From Opitutia bacterium UBA957 (GTDB lineage Bacteria > Verrucomicrobiota > Verrucomicrobiia > Opitutales > UBA953), in the NCBI GenBank assembly GCA_002293065.1, contig DBCN01000115.1, positions 1 through 6,353 on the forward strand: a stretch of DNA of 6,353 nucleotides, given 5' to 3'. The position numbers and the translations under genes are program-made. The notes under the pieces were generated by a model, which was not told the origin of the DNA, did no database searches, and saw nothing but the letters and a program-made list of their open reading frames with translations. Below are positions 1-6,206 of this stretch, in pieces. How positions within the stretch are numbered: the stretch's first letter is position 1; each line of letters opens with the position of its first letter.

Positions 1-1
1 G

Positions 2-799
2 GTGGTCCCGGCGGTGCCGCCCCCGCCCGCCCGCCCGGCTCCGCGCCCAATCGTGGTGGCGCCGCCCGTGCCCAAGGTCTCGGCCCATACCCCCGAACTC
101 CGGCCTTTGCCCGCCCCGCGTGCGCTCACCTTGCCCACGGGTACAAAGGCCGAGCGCCTTGCTTGGGTGCATGGACAGATCGCCCAGTGCCCCGTGACCT
201 TGGAGCACCTCAAGCCGACGCAGAAGCCCGTCCTCGGGGTCGGCTCGGCCGAAGCCAAGATCCTCTTCGTCGGCGAAGCACCGACTTTGGAGGAAGTCGA
301 GGCCGGGCGAGCCTTCATCGGTCCCGCCGGCGAATTGCTGCGTAAGATCGTGGCCGCCACCGGTCTTTCCGAAAAGGACATCTACGTCACGAGCCTCATG
401 GCGTGGCGACCCGAGCCCCCGACGGCATACGGCAAGCGCCCACCGAACGCCGCCGAGGTGGCCTTCAGCCTGCCTTATGTTCGCGCGCAGATTGAAGCGA
501 TCCAACCCCAGGTCATCGTCGCGCTGGGAGCGCAGGCCTTCGAAGCTTTAATTCAAGCCAAGCGAACCATCACGCAGGAACGCGGCCACTGGCATGCATT
601 CGAAGGCCGGCCCTTGATGCCGACCTTCCACCCGAATTACCTGCTGCATAACAGCAGCCTGACGGCGAAGCGGACGGTCTGGGAAGACTTCCTGCTCGTC
701 ATGGAGAAGGTCGGCCTGGTGCCCACGGAAAAGCAGCGCTCGTTCTTCCTCGCGCCGCCACGGCCGGTGGCGACGGATGACGTGGAGCCCGACGCTTAG
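2..799 (+). CDS. Uracil-DNA glycosylase superfamily protein, family-4-like, lacking the Fe-S cysteines (5' partial)
   Basis: Probably excises uracil from DNA at the start of base-excision repair in the cytoplasm. Numbering is from the first in-frame codon in the window, a GTG that is probably not the true start; the gene most likely begins upstream. Residues 1-45 form a Pro/Ala-rich, probably disordered leader. The glycosylase fold spans about 50-240. Motif 1 is GEAPTLEEVEAG (91-102) followed by FIGPAGELL, matching family-4 GEAPGxxED...GxPFVGxAGxLL with Thr for Gly. Motif 2 is FHPNYLL (209-215) with the conserved His210. Of the four family-4 cluster cysteines only Cys63 remains: the CxxC partner is Ile60, the KCRP cysteine is Trp135 and the last is Ser156. 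Cys63 is the only cysteine in the visible protein. The segment after WRP is about three residues longer than in canonical family 4. I am sure of the superfamily, less so of the exact family or uracil activity. The stop codon overlaps that of the convergent argA. Confidence 0.88.
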   Translation: MVPAVPPPPARPAPRPIVVAPPVPKVSAHTPELRPLPAPRALTLPTGTKAERLAWVHGQIAQCPVTLEHLKPTQKPVLGVGSAEAKILFVGEAPTLEEVEAGRAFIGPAGELLRKIVAATGLSEKDIYVTSLMAWRPEPPTAYGKRPPNAAEVAFSLPYVRAQIEAIQPQVIVALGAQAFEALIQAKRTITQERGHWHAFEGRPLMPTFHPNYLLHNSSLTAKRTVWEDFLLVMEKVGLVPTEKQRSFFLAPPRPVATDDVEPDA

Positions 800-800
800 C
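795..800. other. Overlapping convergent stop codons, glycosylase gene and argA
   Basis: In CTTAGC the plus-strand TAG (797-799) ends the glycosylase gene and the minus-strand TAA (798-796) ends argA, so the genes share four bases. No hairpin followed by a T-run is seen around the junction, so transcription must end inside the facing gene, end by Rho, or read through. Confidence 0.9.
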
Positions 801-2121
801 GCACCGAGGCCGCGAGCTTCTTCAAGGGGAACTGCAGGACGTGCGAATTGCGGCCGCTGGCCTTGAGTTCCTGGCGGCGCACGGCCGGCAGGTCCTTGAG
901 CGAGGCTGCGACGAACCCGCAGGACGACTGGAAGAAACCCGAGGTCTGCGTCGTGAGGGCGAGCAGTTTCTTGGCGCCGCGATCCTTCGCCCGGAGCTTG
1001 GCGTACTCGACGAGCTTCTTGCCGACGCCGCGTCCGTGATAGAAGGGTTGGACGTAGAGTCCGCCGAGTTCCATGGCTTTACCATCAGGGTATGCGCGCA
1101 GGGCCGCGCAACCGATGATGCTGTCGTCGATTTCGTAGACGAAGAAGTCGGCGATGGACTGTTCGATCTGCTGGCGGGTGCGGAGGACGAGGGCTTCGGA
1201 CTTGGCCCCGTGCTTGGCGAGGTTGTAGAGGGCTTGGGCGTCCTTCCTCTTGGCCGGGCGGATGCGGTCGTAGTCGTTGGCGTGCACCATCGTGCCGAGG
1301 CCGACCTTATCGAAGATTTCGGTGAGCAGGCCGCCGAAGACGCGTCCGTCGAGGATGTGCGCGCGGGGAACGTCCTCGTCCAAGGCCTTGGCCGCCTGCA
1401 CGGCCTTGCTGCGGATGCGCGGGTCGAGCGTGACCTTCTTGTCGGCGAGCAGCGTCTTGAGTTCGTCCTCGGGTAGGTTGATCTTCACGACGCCATCGAC
1501 CTGGAGGCCCGGGAAGGGCGTGAGGTAGATGAGCTTCGAGGCGCCCATCGCGACGGCGAGCTCCATGGCCAGGTGGTCGCTGTTGACGCGGAGGGACTGG
1601 CCTTCGCGGTCGCAGACGATCGGCGTGACGAGCGGGAGGATGTCCTGCGCGAGCATCGACTTGAGGATCGCCGCATCGACCTTCTCGATCTTGCCGGTGA
1701 AGAGGTGGTTGCGGCCCTTGATGACGCCGACGTTCGTGGCGCGGACGGCGTTGGTGATCGCGCAGCGTAGGCCCGCCTGCGTCAGGTGTTCCAGGACGGT
1801 TTGCGAGACGAGGGCGGCGGCTTCGCGGGCCAACGACATCGTCGGGGCGTCGGTGACGCCTTCCCCTTGGATGTCGGAGAGCGCGACGTTGTGTTCGCCG
1901 GCGAGGGCGACGAGTTGGTGGCCGATGCCATGGACGAGGACGACCTTGATCGACAGGCTGCGCAGCACGGCGATGTCGGTCACGATGTTCGTGAAATTCT
2001 CGTGGCTGACGATCGAGCCATCGACGGCGATCACGAAGACGTGGTCACGGAACATCGGGACGTAACGGAGGATTCCCCGTAGGTCGGTCGGCTTCATGGC
2101 GCGCTCACGCTGGCTGGACAT
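796..2121 (-). CDS. argA: Amino-acid N-acetyltransferase (N-acetylglutamate synthase), ArgA type
   Basis: Transfers acetyl from acetyl-CoA to glutamate to give N-acetylglutamate, the first step of the arginine pathway, in the cytoplasm. The protein has 441 residues, close to E. coli ArgA (443), with the same two-domain order. An amino-acid-kinase-like domain lies at about 20-275, with the glycine-rich VLVHGIGHQL (61-70) and the VNSDHLAMELAVAMGASKL stretch (179-197). A GNAT domain lies at about 284-435, beginning DYDRIRPA and carrying LGGLYVQPFYHGRGVGKKL (352-370), the acetyl-CoA pyrophosphate-binding loop, then ALTTQTSGFFQSSCGF (388-403). In this family the kinase-like domain normally binds arginine for feedback inhibition; that is known for the family, not shown here. 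The ATG at 2121 is chosen because an AAGGA lies six bases upstream; Met9 (2097) is the alternative. The gene stands alone, divergent from xerD, with no other arginine genes visible and no ArgR-like operator recognised. Confidence 0.93.
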   Translation of the reverse strand: MSSQRERAMKPTDLRGILRYVPMFRDHVFVIAVDGSIVSHENFTNIVTDIAVLRSLSIKVVLVHGIGHQLVALAGEHNVALSDIQGEGVTDAPTMSLAREAAALVSQTVLEHLTQAGLRCAITNAVRATNVGVIKGRNHLFTGKIEKVDAAILKSMLAQDILPLVTPIVCDREGQSLRVNSDHLAMELAVAMGASKLIYLTPFPGLQVDGVVKINLPEDELKTLLADKKVTLDPRIRSKAVQAAKALDEDVPRAHILDGRVFGGLLTEIFDKVGLGTMVHANDYDRIRPAKRKDAQALYNLAKHGAKSEALVLRTRQQIEQSIADFFVYEIDDSIIGCAALRAYPDGKAMELGGLYVQPFYHGRGVGKKLVEYAKLRAKDRGAKKLLALTTQTSGFFQSSCGFVAASLKDLPAVRRQELKASGRNSHVLQFPLKKLAASVR

Positions 2122-2170
2122 GCTGAATCCTTATGGACTCATCGGACCTTTCCGCAATACTGGATGAAAC
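2122..2170. promoter_or_regulatory. Divergent argA/xerD intergenic region, presumed to hold both promoters
   Basis: This 49-bp gap between two divergent starts is the only non-coding stretch in the window longer than a few bases, and it looks richer in A and T than its flanks. Toward argA, TTGCGG (2152-2157) and CATAAG (2130-2135) are spaced by 16 bases and resemble a poor -35/-10 pair. They would put the transcript start almost at the ATG, which conflicts with use of the upstream AAGGA. Toward xerD, AATACT (2156-2161) is a 4-of-6 match to a -10 box without a convincing -35. xerD has only a weak GGA six bases before its ATG. That promoters lie here, or reach into the gene ends, is inferred from the divergent layout. 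Confidence 0.35.
2128..2132 (-). promoter_or_regulatory. Ribosome binding site of argA
   Basis: On the minus strand AAGGA sits six bases before the ATG at 2121. It is the clearest Shine-Dalgarno-like sequence in the window and favours this start over the internal Met9 codon at 2097, which has only a weak GTGAG upstream. The match and spacing are seen directly; its use is inferred. Confidence 0.55.
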
Positions 2171-3118
2171 ATGGGTGCCCCTCGTCGAAAGAAAGCCACG
2201 GTGGTCCCGCCTGACCTGCAGGAGTCGGTGGAAGCCTTCCTGGCCTACCTGTCCTTGGAGCGTGGCTTGGCGAAGTTGACGGTAGCGGCTTATGAGGATG
2301 ACTTGGCCCGGTTCGCCGCACACTGCGCCCGCTTGGGTAAGGAACGCTGGACCGACGTCGGTCTGGCCGAGGTGGAGTCTTGGGTGAAGTCCTTGGACCG
2401 GCGTGGCCATGCGGCCGCCTCGTTATCCCGCCGGCTGTCCGCGGTCCGGACCTTTTCCGCCCATTTGGTGCGGAGCGGCCTGCGGCGCGATGACTTCACC
2501 GAACTCGCCCGGGGGCCGAAGTTTCGCCGGACCTTGCCGGGGACCTTGACCACCGAGCAGGCCGCCAAGGTCGTATCGGCGCCCGATACCTCCACGCCGC
2601 AGGGCCTCCGCGATCGCGCGATGCTCGAACTCATGTATGGATCCGGCCTGCGCATCTCCGAACTCTGCGCGGTCGAATTGCAGGCCCTCGACCTCGAGTC
2701 CGCCTTGGTGCGCGTCCGCGGGAAGGGCTCGAAGGACCGCATCGTCCCCGTCGGCGAAACGGCCATCACGGCCTTGCGGGCTTACTTGGAGAAGGGCCGT
2801 CCCGCGCTCACCCGCCCGAAGACCGGGAGCGCCGTTTTCCTCAGCGCCCGTGGCCAAGCCCTTTCCCGCAAGACCTTTTGGCTGAGCGTGAAGCAGGCCG
2901 CCGCCCGCTCCGGCATCGAGGTACCCGTGAAGCCGCACCTCTTGCGCCACGCCTTTGCGACGCACCTCTTGGCCGGAGGCGCCGACTTACGCTCCATTCA
3001 GGAGATGCTGGGGCATGCGGACATCGCCACGACGCAGGTCTACACGTCGGTGGAGCGCACCGCCTTGAGCGATGCCCATCGTCGTCATCACCCGCGCGGC
3101 CGGAAGCCCGGGCCTTAG
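2171..3118 (+). CDS. xerD: Site-specific tyrosine recombinase, XerD type
   Basis: Cytoplasmic tyrosine recombinase that, with a partner XerC, would resolve chromosome dimers at a dif site near the terminus. The N-terminal SAM-like core-binding domain covers about 17-105 (FLAYLSLERGLAKLTVAAYEDDL). The catalytic domain covers about 125-305. The full catalytic set is present: Arg161 (GSGLRISEL), Lys185 (GKGSKDR), His256 and Arg259 (HLLRHAFATHLL), His282 (GHADIATTQ) and the nucleophile Tyr291 (QVYTSV). Spacings match E. coli XerD (R148, K172, H244, R247, H270, Y279) to within one residue. The tail HRRHHPRG resembles XerD (HQQHHPRA) more than XerC, hence the symbol. At 315 residues it is slightly longer than E. 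coli XerD (298), mostly through a basic N-terminal extension (MGAPRRKK). A GTG at 2201 is a weaker alternative start. The lack of phage or integron context favours the housekeeping role over an integrase. XerC is not in the window. Confidence 0.88.
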   Translation: MGAPRRKKATVVPPDLQESVEAFLAYLSLERGLAKLTVAAYEDDLARFAAHCARLGKERWTDVGLAEVESWVKSLDRRGHAAASLSRRLSAVRTFSAHLVRSGLRRDDFTELARGPKFRRTLPGTLTTEQAAKVVSAPDTSTPQGLRDRAMLELMYGSGLRISELCAVELQALDLESALVRVRGKGSKDRIVPVGETAITALRAYLEKGRPALTRPKTGSAVFLSARGQALSRKTFWLSVKQAAARSGIEVPVKPHLLRHAFATHLLAGGADLRSIQEMLGHADIATTQVYTSVERTALSDAHRRHHPRGRKPGP

Positions 3119-3119
3119 C
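3114..3119. other. Overlapping convergent stop codons, xerD and nuoN
   Basis: The same CTTAGC hexamer carries the xerD TAG (3116-3118) on the plus strand and the nuoN TAA (3117-3115) on the minus strand. The four-base overlap has the same phase as that between the glycosylase gene and argA. Confidence 0.9.
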
Positions 3120-4614
3120 CGCGGAAGGCGAGGAGGCTACCGAGGATCGTCGCTGCCGACAGCGCCCCGATGAGGAAGCGCGACGTGAACGATACTTCGA
3201 GCGGCACGACTTCGTCCTGGTCGTCCGTCGGACGCACCACGGCTTCACGCAGGATGGCGAAGTAGTAGTGGATGCTGACGGCGACGCTGAGGAGCGCGGC
3301 GCCGAAGACCCACCAGAGGTGGAGCTTGGCGAGGAAGATGAGGATGAGCAGCTTGGCGAAGAAGCCGATGGACGGGGGGATCCCGGCGAGGGAGCCGATG
3401 CCGAAGCCGAGGGCGCTGGCGAGGATGGGCGAGCGACGGAGCAAGCCACGGAGGCCGAGCAAGGGGCGCTGGTGATCTTCGGAAACGGGGAGTTCGACGA
3501 GCGCCTGGGAGACCAGGAAGGTGCCGATCGCGTAGGCGATCAGGTAGATCGAGAGCAACATCGGGCCGTCGTTGGCACCGGCGATGACCACCGCGGCGAT
3601 GGCGGCGAGGAGGAAGCCGGCATGCGAGACGCCGGAGAGGGCGAGCACGCGCTTCACGTCGGTCGTGGCGAGGGCGGCGAGGTTGCCGACCAACAGCGTG
3701 AGAATGGCCGCGATGGCGAGCAGCGGGGCCAGCTTAGGCGCCAGCGGGGCAAAAGGGCCCGTGACCAGGAGCAGCAAGGTGAAGGCGCCGGCGGCCTTGG
3801 AGGCGGTGCCGAGCAACGCCGTCGTCGGCGTGGGGGCGCCTTGGTAGACGTCGGGAATCCAGGTGTGGAAAGGGAACGCGCCGAGCTTGAAGGCCGCGCC
3901 GCCGAGGATCAGGGCGAGGCCGACCATCGTCAGGGCGGTACCCTTGCCGGCGGCAAGCGCGGTGTTGATCTGGTCGAAGTTGAGCGAATCCACGCCGGGT
4001 GCGCCGAGCGAACCGTAGACGAGCACGATGCCCATCAGCAGCAGCGCCGAGCTGAGGCCGCCCGAGACCAAGTACTTCACGCCGGCCTCCAGCGAGGCTT
4101 GGCTGCGACGCAGGTAGCCGACGAGGACGTAGAGGCCGACGGCCGCCGTTTCGAGGCTGACGAAGAGCGTCACGAAGTGGTTCGACTGCGCGAGCAGCAT
4201 GAACGCCGCGGTCACCACCAGGAGGACGTGGTGGTAGTCGGCGATGGGGGCGGGCCGTTCCTTGAAGAAACGACCGGCGAGGAAACTCGTCAGCAGGGCG
4301 CTGAGCAGGAAGGTGCAACGAATCCCTTGGGCGGAGTCGCTGGATAATTTGGTCAGGCCGGCGAAGAAGGCGGTGGGTTCGGCGGGATTCCAGGCGGTCC
4401 CGGTTTGCAGCGCCATGACCATCACCAAGGCCAAGCCGACGCGGGCGGTGGTCGGAATCAGCCAACGCAGCGACTTCGGCAACGTCATCGCCTGCACGAG
4501 GCAGAACAACGCGAGACCGGCGACGCAGATTTCGGGGAGGATCGACGCCCAATCCGCGTTGCGCGGGGCGAGGGCCTTGAAGGCGACGTCGATGTTGGCG
4601 AGCGAGGAAATCAT
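3115..4614 (-). CDS. nuoN: NADH-quinone oxidoreductase subunit N
   Basis: Antiporter-like proton-pumping subunit of the complex I membrane arm, in the inner membrane. It has 499 residues with about 14 hydrophobic helices (first at about 24-43, last at about 474-495); the early LPEI motif (26-29) is typical of NuoN. The residues that form its proton channel are all present: Glu155 in TM5 (SLETAAVGLYVL, like E. coli E154), Lys243 in TM7 (FKLGAFPFHTWIPDVYQGAPTP, like K217), Lys273 in TM8 (GTASKAAGAF, like K247) and Lys421 in TM12 (GIPPSIGFFAKLLIL, like K395). The start ATG overlaps the nuoM stop as ATGA, which fixes it and suggests translation by coupling; no Shine-Dalgarno sequence is seen upstream. 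It is the last nuo gene here and its stop overlaps that of the convergent xerD, leaving no room for a separate terminator between them. Confidence 0.95.
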   Translation of the reverse strand: MISSLANIDVAFKALAPRNADWASILPEICVAGLALFCLVQAMTLPKSLRWLIPTTARVGLALVMVMALQTGTAWNPAEPTAFFAGLTKLSSDSAQGIRCTFLLSALLTSFLAGRFFKERPAPIADYHHVLLVVTAAFMLLAQSNHFVTLFVSLETAAVGLYVLVGYLRRSQASLEAGVKYLVSGGLSSALLLMGIVLVYGSLGAPGVDSLNFDQINTALAAGKGTALTMVGLALILGGAAFKLGAFPFHTWIPDVYQGAPTPTTALLGTASKAAGAFTLLLLVTGPFAPLAPKLAPLLAIAAILTLLVGNLAALATTDVKRVLALSGVSHAGFLLAAIAAVVIAGANDGPMLLSIYLIAYAIGTFLVSQALVELPVSEDHQRPLLGLRGLLRRSPILASALGFGIGSLAGIPPSIGFFAKLLILIFLAKLHLWWVFGAALLSVAVSIHYYFAILREAVVRPTDDQDEVVPLEVSFTSRFLIGALSAATILGSLLAFRG

Positions 4615-6203
4615 CGGGCGGAAGGAGCAGGGGTGGTGGCCTTAGGCGTGGCGGCCGGGATGACCGGGGCGGCGGGAGCCTTCGGGGTGGCGGAGCGGAC
4701 GGCGGCGGCGGCGATGCCGCGGGCATCGGCGTTCGTGCACTGGGTGACGAGGGAAGGGATGAAGCCGATGGTCAGGGAAGCCGCGAGCAGCAGGCCGGCG
4801 GCCAGGCGTTCGGTGAAACCAAGGTCGCCGAACGGCGCATGGACGGCGCGTTCTTCGATGTGCTTGGAGGCCGGGCCGAAGAAGACGGCGGCGACGGCCC
4901 GCAGCGCGTAGATGGCGGAGACGACGATGGTCGAAGCAACCAAGGCCTGCACCCAGAGTGGTTCCGCGCGCAGGGAGAGGAAGACGCCGACTTCACCCCA
5001 GAAGTTGCCGAAGCCGGGGAGGCCGATGGAGGCCATGGTCGCGGCGACGAAGAAGGCCGCGAGGACCGGCGTGCGGGCGGCGAGGCCACCCAGTTCTTCG
5101 AAGCGGTAGGTGCCGGTGCGCGTGCGCACGGCGTTGGCGAGGAGGAAGAGCGCGGCGCAGGATAAGCCGTGCGCGACCATCAGGAAAATCGCGGCGTCGA
5201 TGCCGGCTGCTTCGCCTTTCGCCGTGCCGACCCAGAGTCCGAGGAAGATCGGCCCCATGTGCGCGACCGAGCTCCAGGACAGCAGTTGCTTGAGGTCACG
5301 CTGCGCGATGCAGATGAAGCCGACGATCAAGAGGTTCGCCAAGGCGCACCAGAAGAACCACTGACCGAGGGTGCCTTGGCCGATCTGCAGGGAAGCGGCG
5401 GCGACCATCACGATGCCATAGAGGCCGAACTTCTTGAGCGCCCCCGCGTGGAGCATCGAGACCGGCGTCGGCGCGGCCGAGTAGCCCGGGGCTGCCCAAG
5501 AGTGGAAGGGGAAGAGCGAAGCCAGCGTACCCAACCCGAAGAGCGTGAGCGCGCCGGTCGCCGCGGGCAACGGGTCCTTGGCCGCCAACAGGCCTTGGAA
5601 GAGCGCGCCGAAGGTCGCGTCATCCCAGCTGAGGGCCGCCGCATCCATGGCGATCAGGATACCTCCGAGCGAAAGCATCGCACCGACGGTCAGGTAAATC
5701 GCCATCTGCATGGCCGCCGAACGCCGGCCTTCGCCGCCCCAGAAGAGCGTCAGGATGAAGGTCGGGATGAGCGCGAACTCATGGAAGAAGTAGAAACCGA
5801 TGATGTTGTCGGTGGCGAACACGGCGAGCGTGCCGCCGAACATGAACAAGATGAGCCCCAGGTAGGTGGCCCGGCCTTCGACTTCTTGGATGAGCGCCTT
5901 CAGGCCGGCCGCGAGGCCGACGACGGCCGTCATCGCGAAGAGCGGGGTGGAGACGCCGTTCAGGCCGAGCTTGAAGAGCCAAGGCCCATCCACGCGCAGG
6001 CGGAGGATGGCGTCGAGCGGTCCGGATGCCGGCAAGAGGAACCAGAGGACGACGGCGGCGGGCAGCGCGAAGCCGAGGAAGGCGAGCCCCGAGACCCAGC
6101 TGCTGGGCAGGATGCGTCCCGCGAGGAGAATGAGGCCGATGAGGATCGGCAGGAAAATCGCCGTGACCAACAACGAGGCGTTGAGCGTGCTGAAAGTATC
6201 CAT
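4611..6203 (-). CDS. nuoM: NADH-quinone oxidoreductase subunit M, divergent TM7
   Basis: Antiporter-like subunit of the complex I membrane arm, in the inner membrane between NuoL and NuoN. It has 530 residues and about 14 hydrophobic helices. Conserved points: Glu142 in TM5 (FFHEFALIPTF, like E. coli E144), Lys258 in TM8 (HAGALKKFGLYG, like K265), His315 (SVAHMG, like H322) and Glu404 in TM12 (GFGNFWGEV, like E407). Odd points: the TM7 lysine (E. coli K234) aligns with Leu227 in GLGTLASLFPFHSW, the usual WLPDAH is WAAPGY (236-241), and the Trp of FWE is His141. The reading frame is intact and both sides align well, so this is not a frameshift. A 34-residue Ala/Pro/Thr/Lys-rich tail follows the last helix. 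The ATG lies three bases after the nuoL stop with no Shine-Dalgarno sequence, so coupling is likely. The subunit name rests on hydrophobic pattern, motifs and the L-M-N order. Confidence 0.93.
   Translation of the reverse strand: MDTFSTLNASLLVTAIFLPILIGLILLAGRILPSSWVSGLAFLGFALPAAVVLWFLLPASGPLDAILRLRVDGPWLFKLGLNGVSTPLFAMTAVVGLAAGLKALIQEVEGRATYLGLILFMFGGTLAVFATDNIIGFYFFHEFALIPTFILTLFWGGEGRRSAAMQMAIYLTVGAMLSLGGILIAMDAAALSWDDATFGALFQGLLAAKDPLPAATGALTLFGLGTLASLFPFHSWAAPGYSAAPTPVSMLHAGALKKFGLYGIVMVAAASLQIGQGTLGQWFFWCALANLLIVGFICIAQRDLKQLLSWSSVAHMGPIFLGLWVGTAKGEAAGIDAAIFLMVAHGLSCAALFLLANAVRTRTGTYRFEELGGLAARTPVLAAFFVAATMASIGLPGFGNFWGEVGVFLSLRAEPLWVQALVASTIVVSAIYALRAVAAVFFGPASKHIEERAVHAPFGDLGFTERLAAGLLLAASLTIGFIPSLVTQCTNADARGIAAAAVRSATPKAPAAPVIPAATPKATTPAPSAR
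4614..4715 (-). other. Ala/Pro/Thr/Lys-rich C-terminal tail of NuoM
   Basis: Residues 497-530 of NuoM follow the last transmembrane helix and contain almost only Ala, Pro, Thr, Lys, Val and Ser. ATPKA occurs twice (505-509 and 518-522), 13 residues apart. The segment is likely disordered. Typical NuoM proteins end soon after TM14. By the accepted topology of these subunits it should face the periplasm, though this is not shown here. Confidence 0.6.
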
Positions 6204-6206
6204 GGG

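Noticed and set aside
19..38. The CCCG-like tandem run as a regulatory or structural repeat
   Set aside because: It is explained by Pro/Ala/Arg codons in the leader of the glycosylase gene and is too short and imperfect to call as a repeat.
780..830. A hairpin terminator between the glycosylase gene and argA
   Set aside because: There is no intergenic space, and I see no stable inverted repeat followed by a T-run on either strand.
841..2082. Several plus-strand open frames opposite argA (up to 211 codons)
   Set aside because: They are antisense shadows of a complete, well-supported argA, with no domain and no plausible start signals.
2171..3118. The tyrosine recombinase as an integrase of a mobile element
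   Set aside because: The sequence matches housekeeping XerD closely, including the HRRHHPR tail. There are no attachment-site repeats, tRNA gene, phage or cargo genes nearby.
2878..4347. A 489-codon plus-strand open frame opposite nuoN, rich in Glu, Gly, Arg and Asp
   Set aside because: It is antisense to a clearly conserved membrane protein. Its composition is what GC-rich coding sequence gives on the opposite strand, and it has no recognisable domain and runs out of xerD in a different frame.
3734..4726. A 330-codon minus-strand frame inside nuoN and nuoM
   Set aside because: It is an alternative frame of the real genes, dominated by Arg and Pro, with no family resemblance.
5466..5525. 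A frameshift or sequencing error as the cause of the missing NuoM TM7 lysine
   Set aside because: The residues on both sides (PFHSW, APTPVSMLHAG, ALKKFGLYG) align in the same frame, so no compensating indels are needed.
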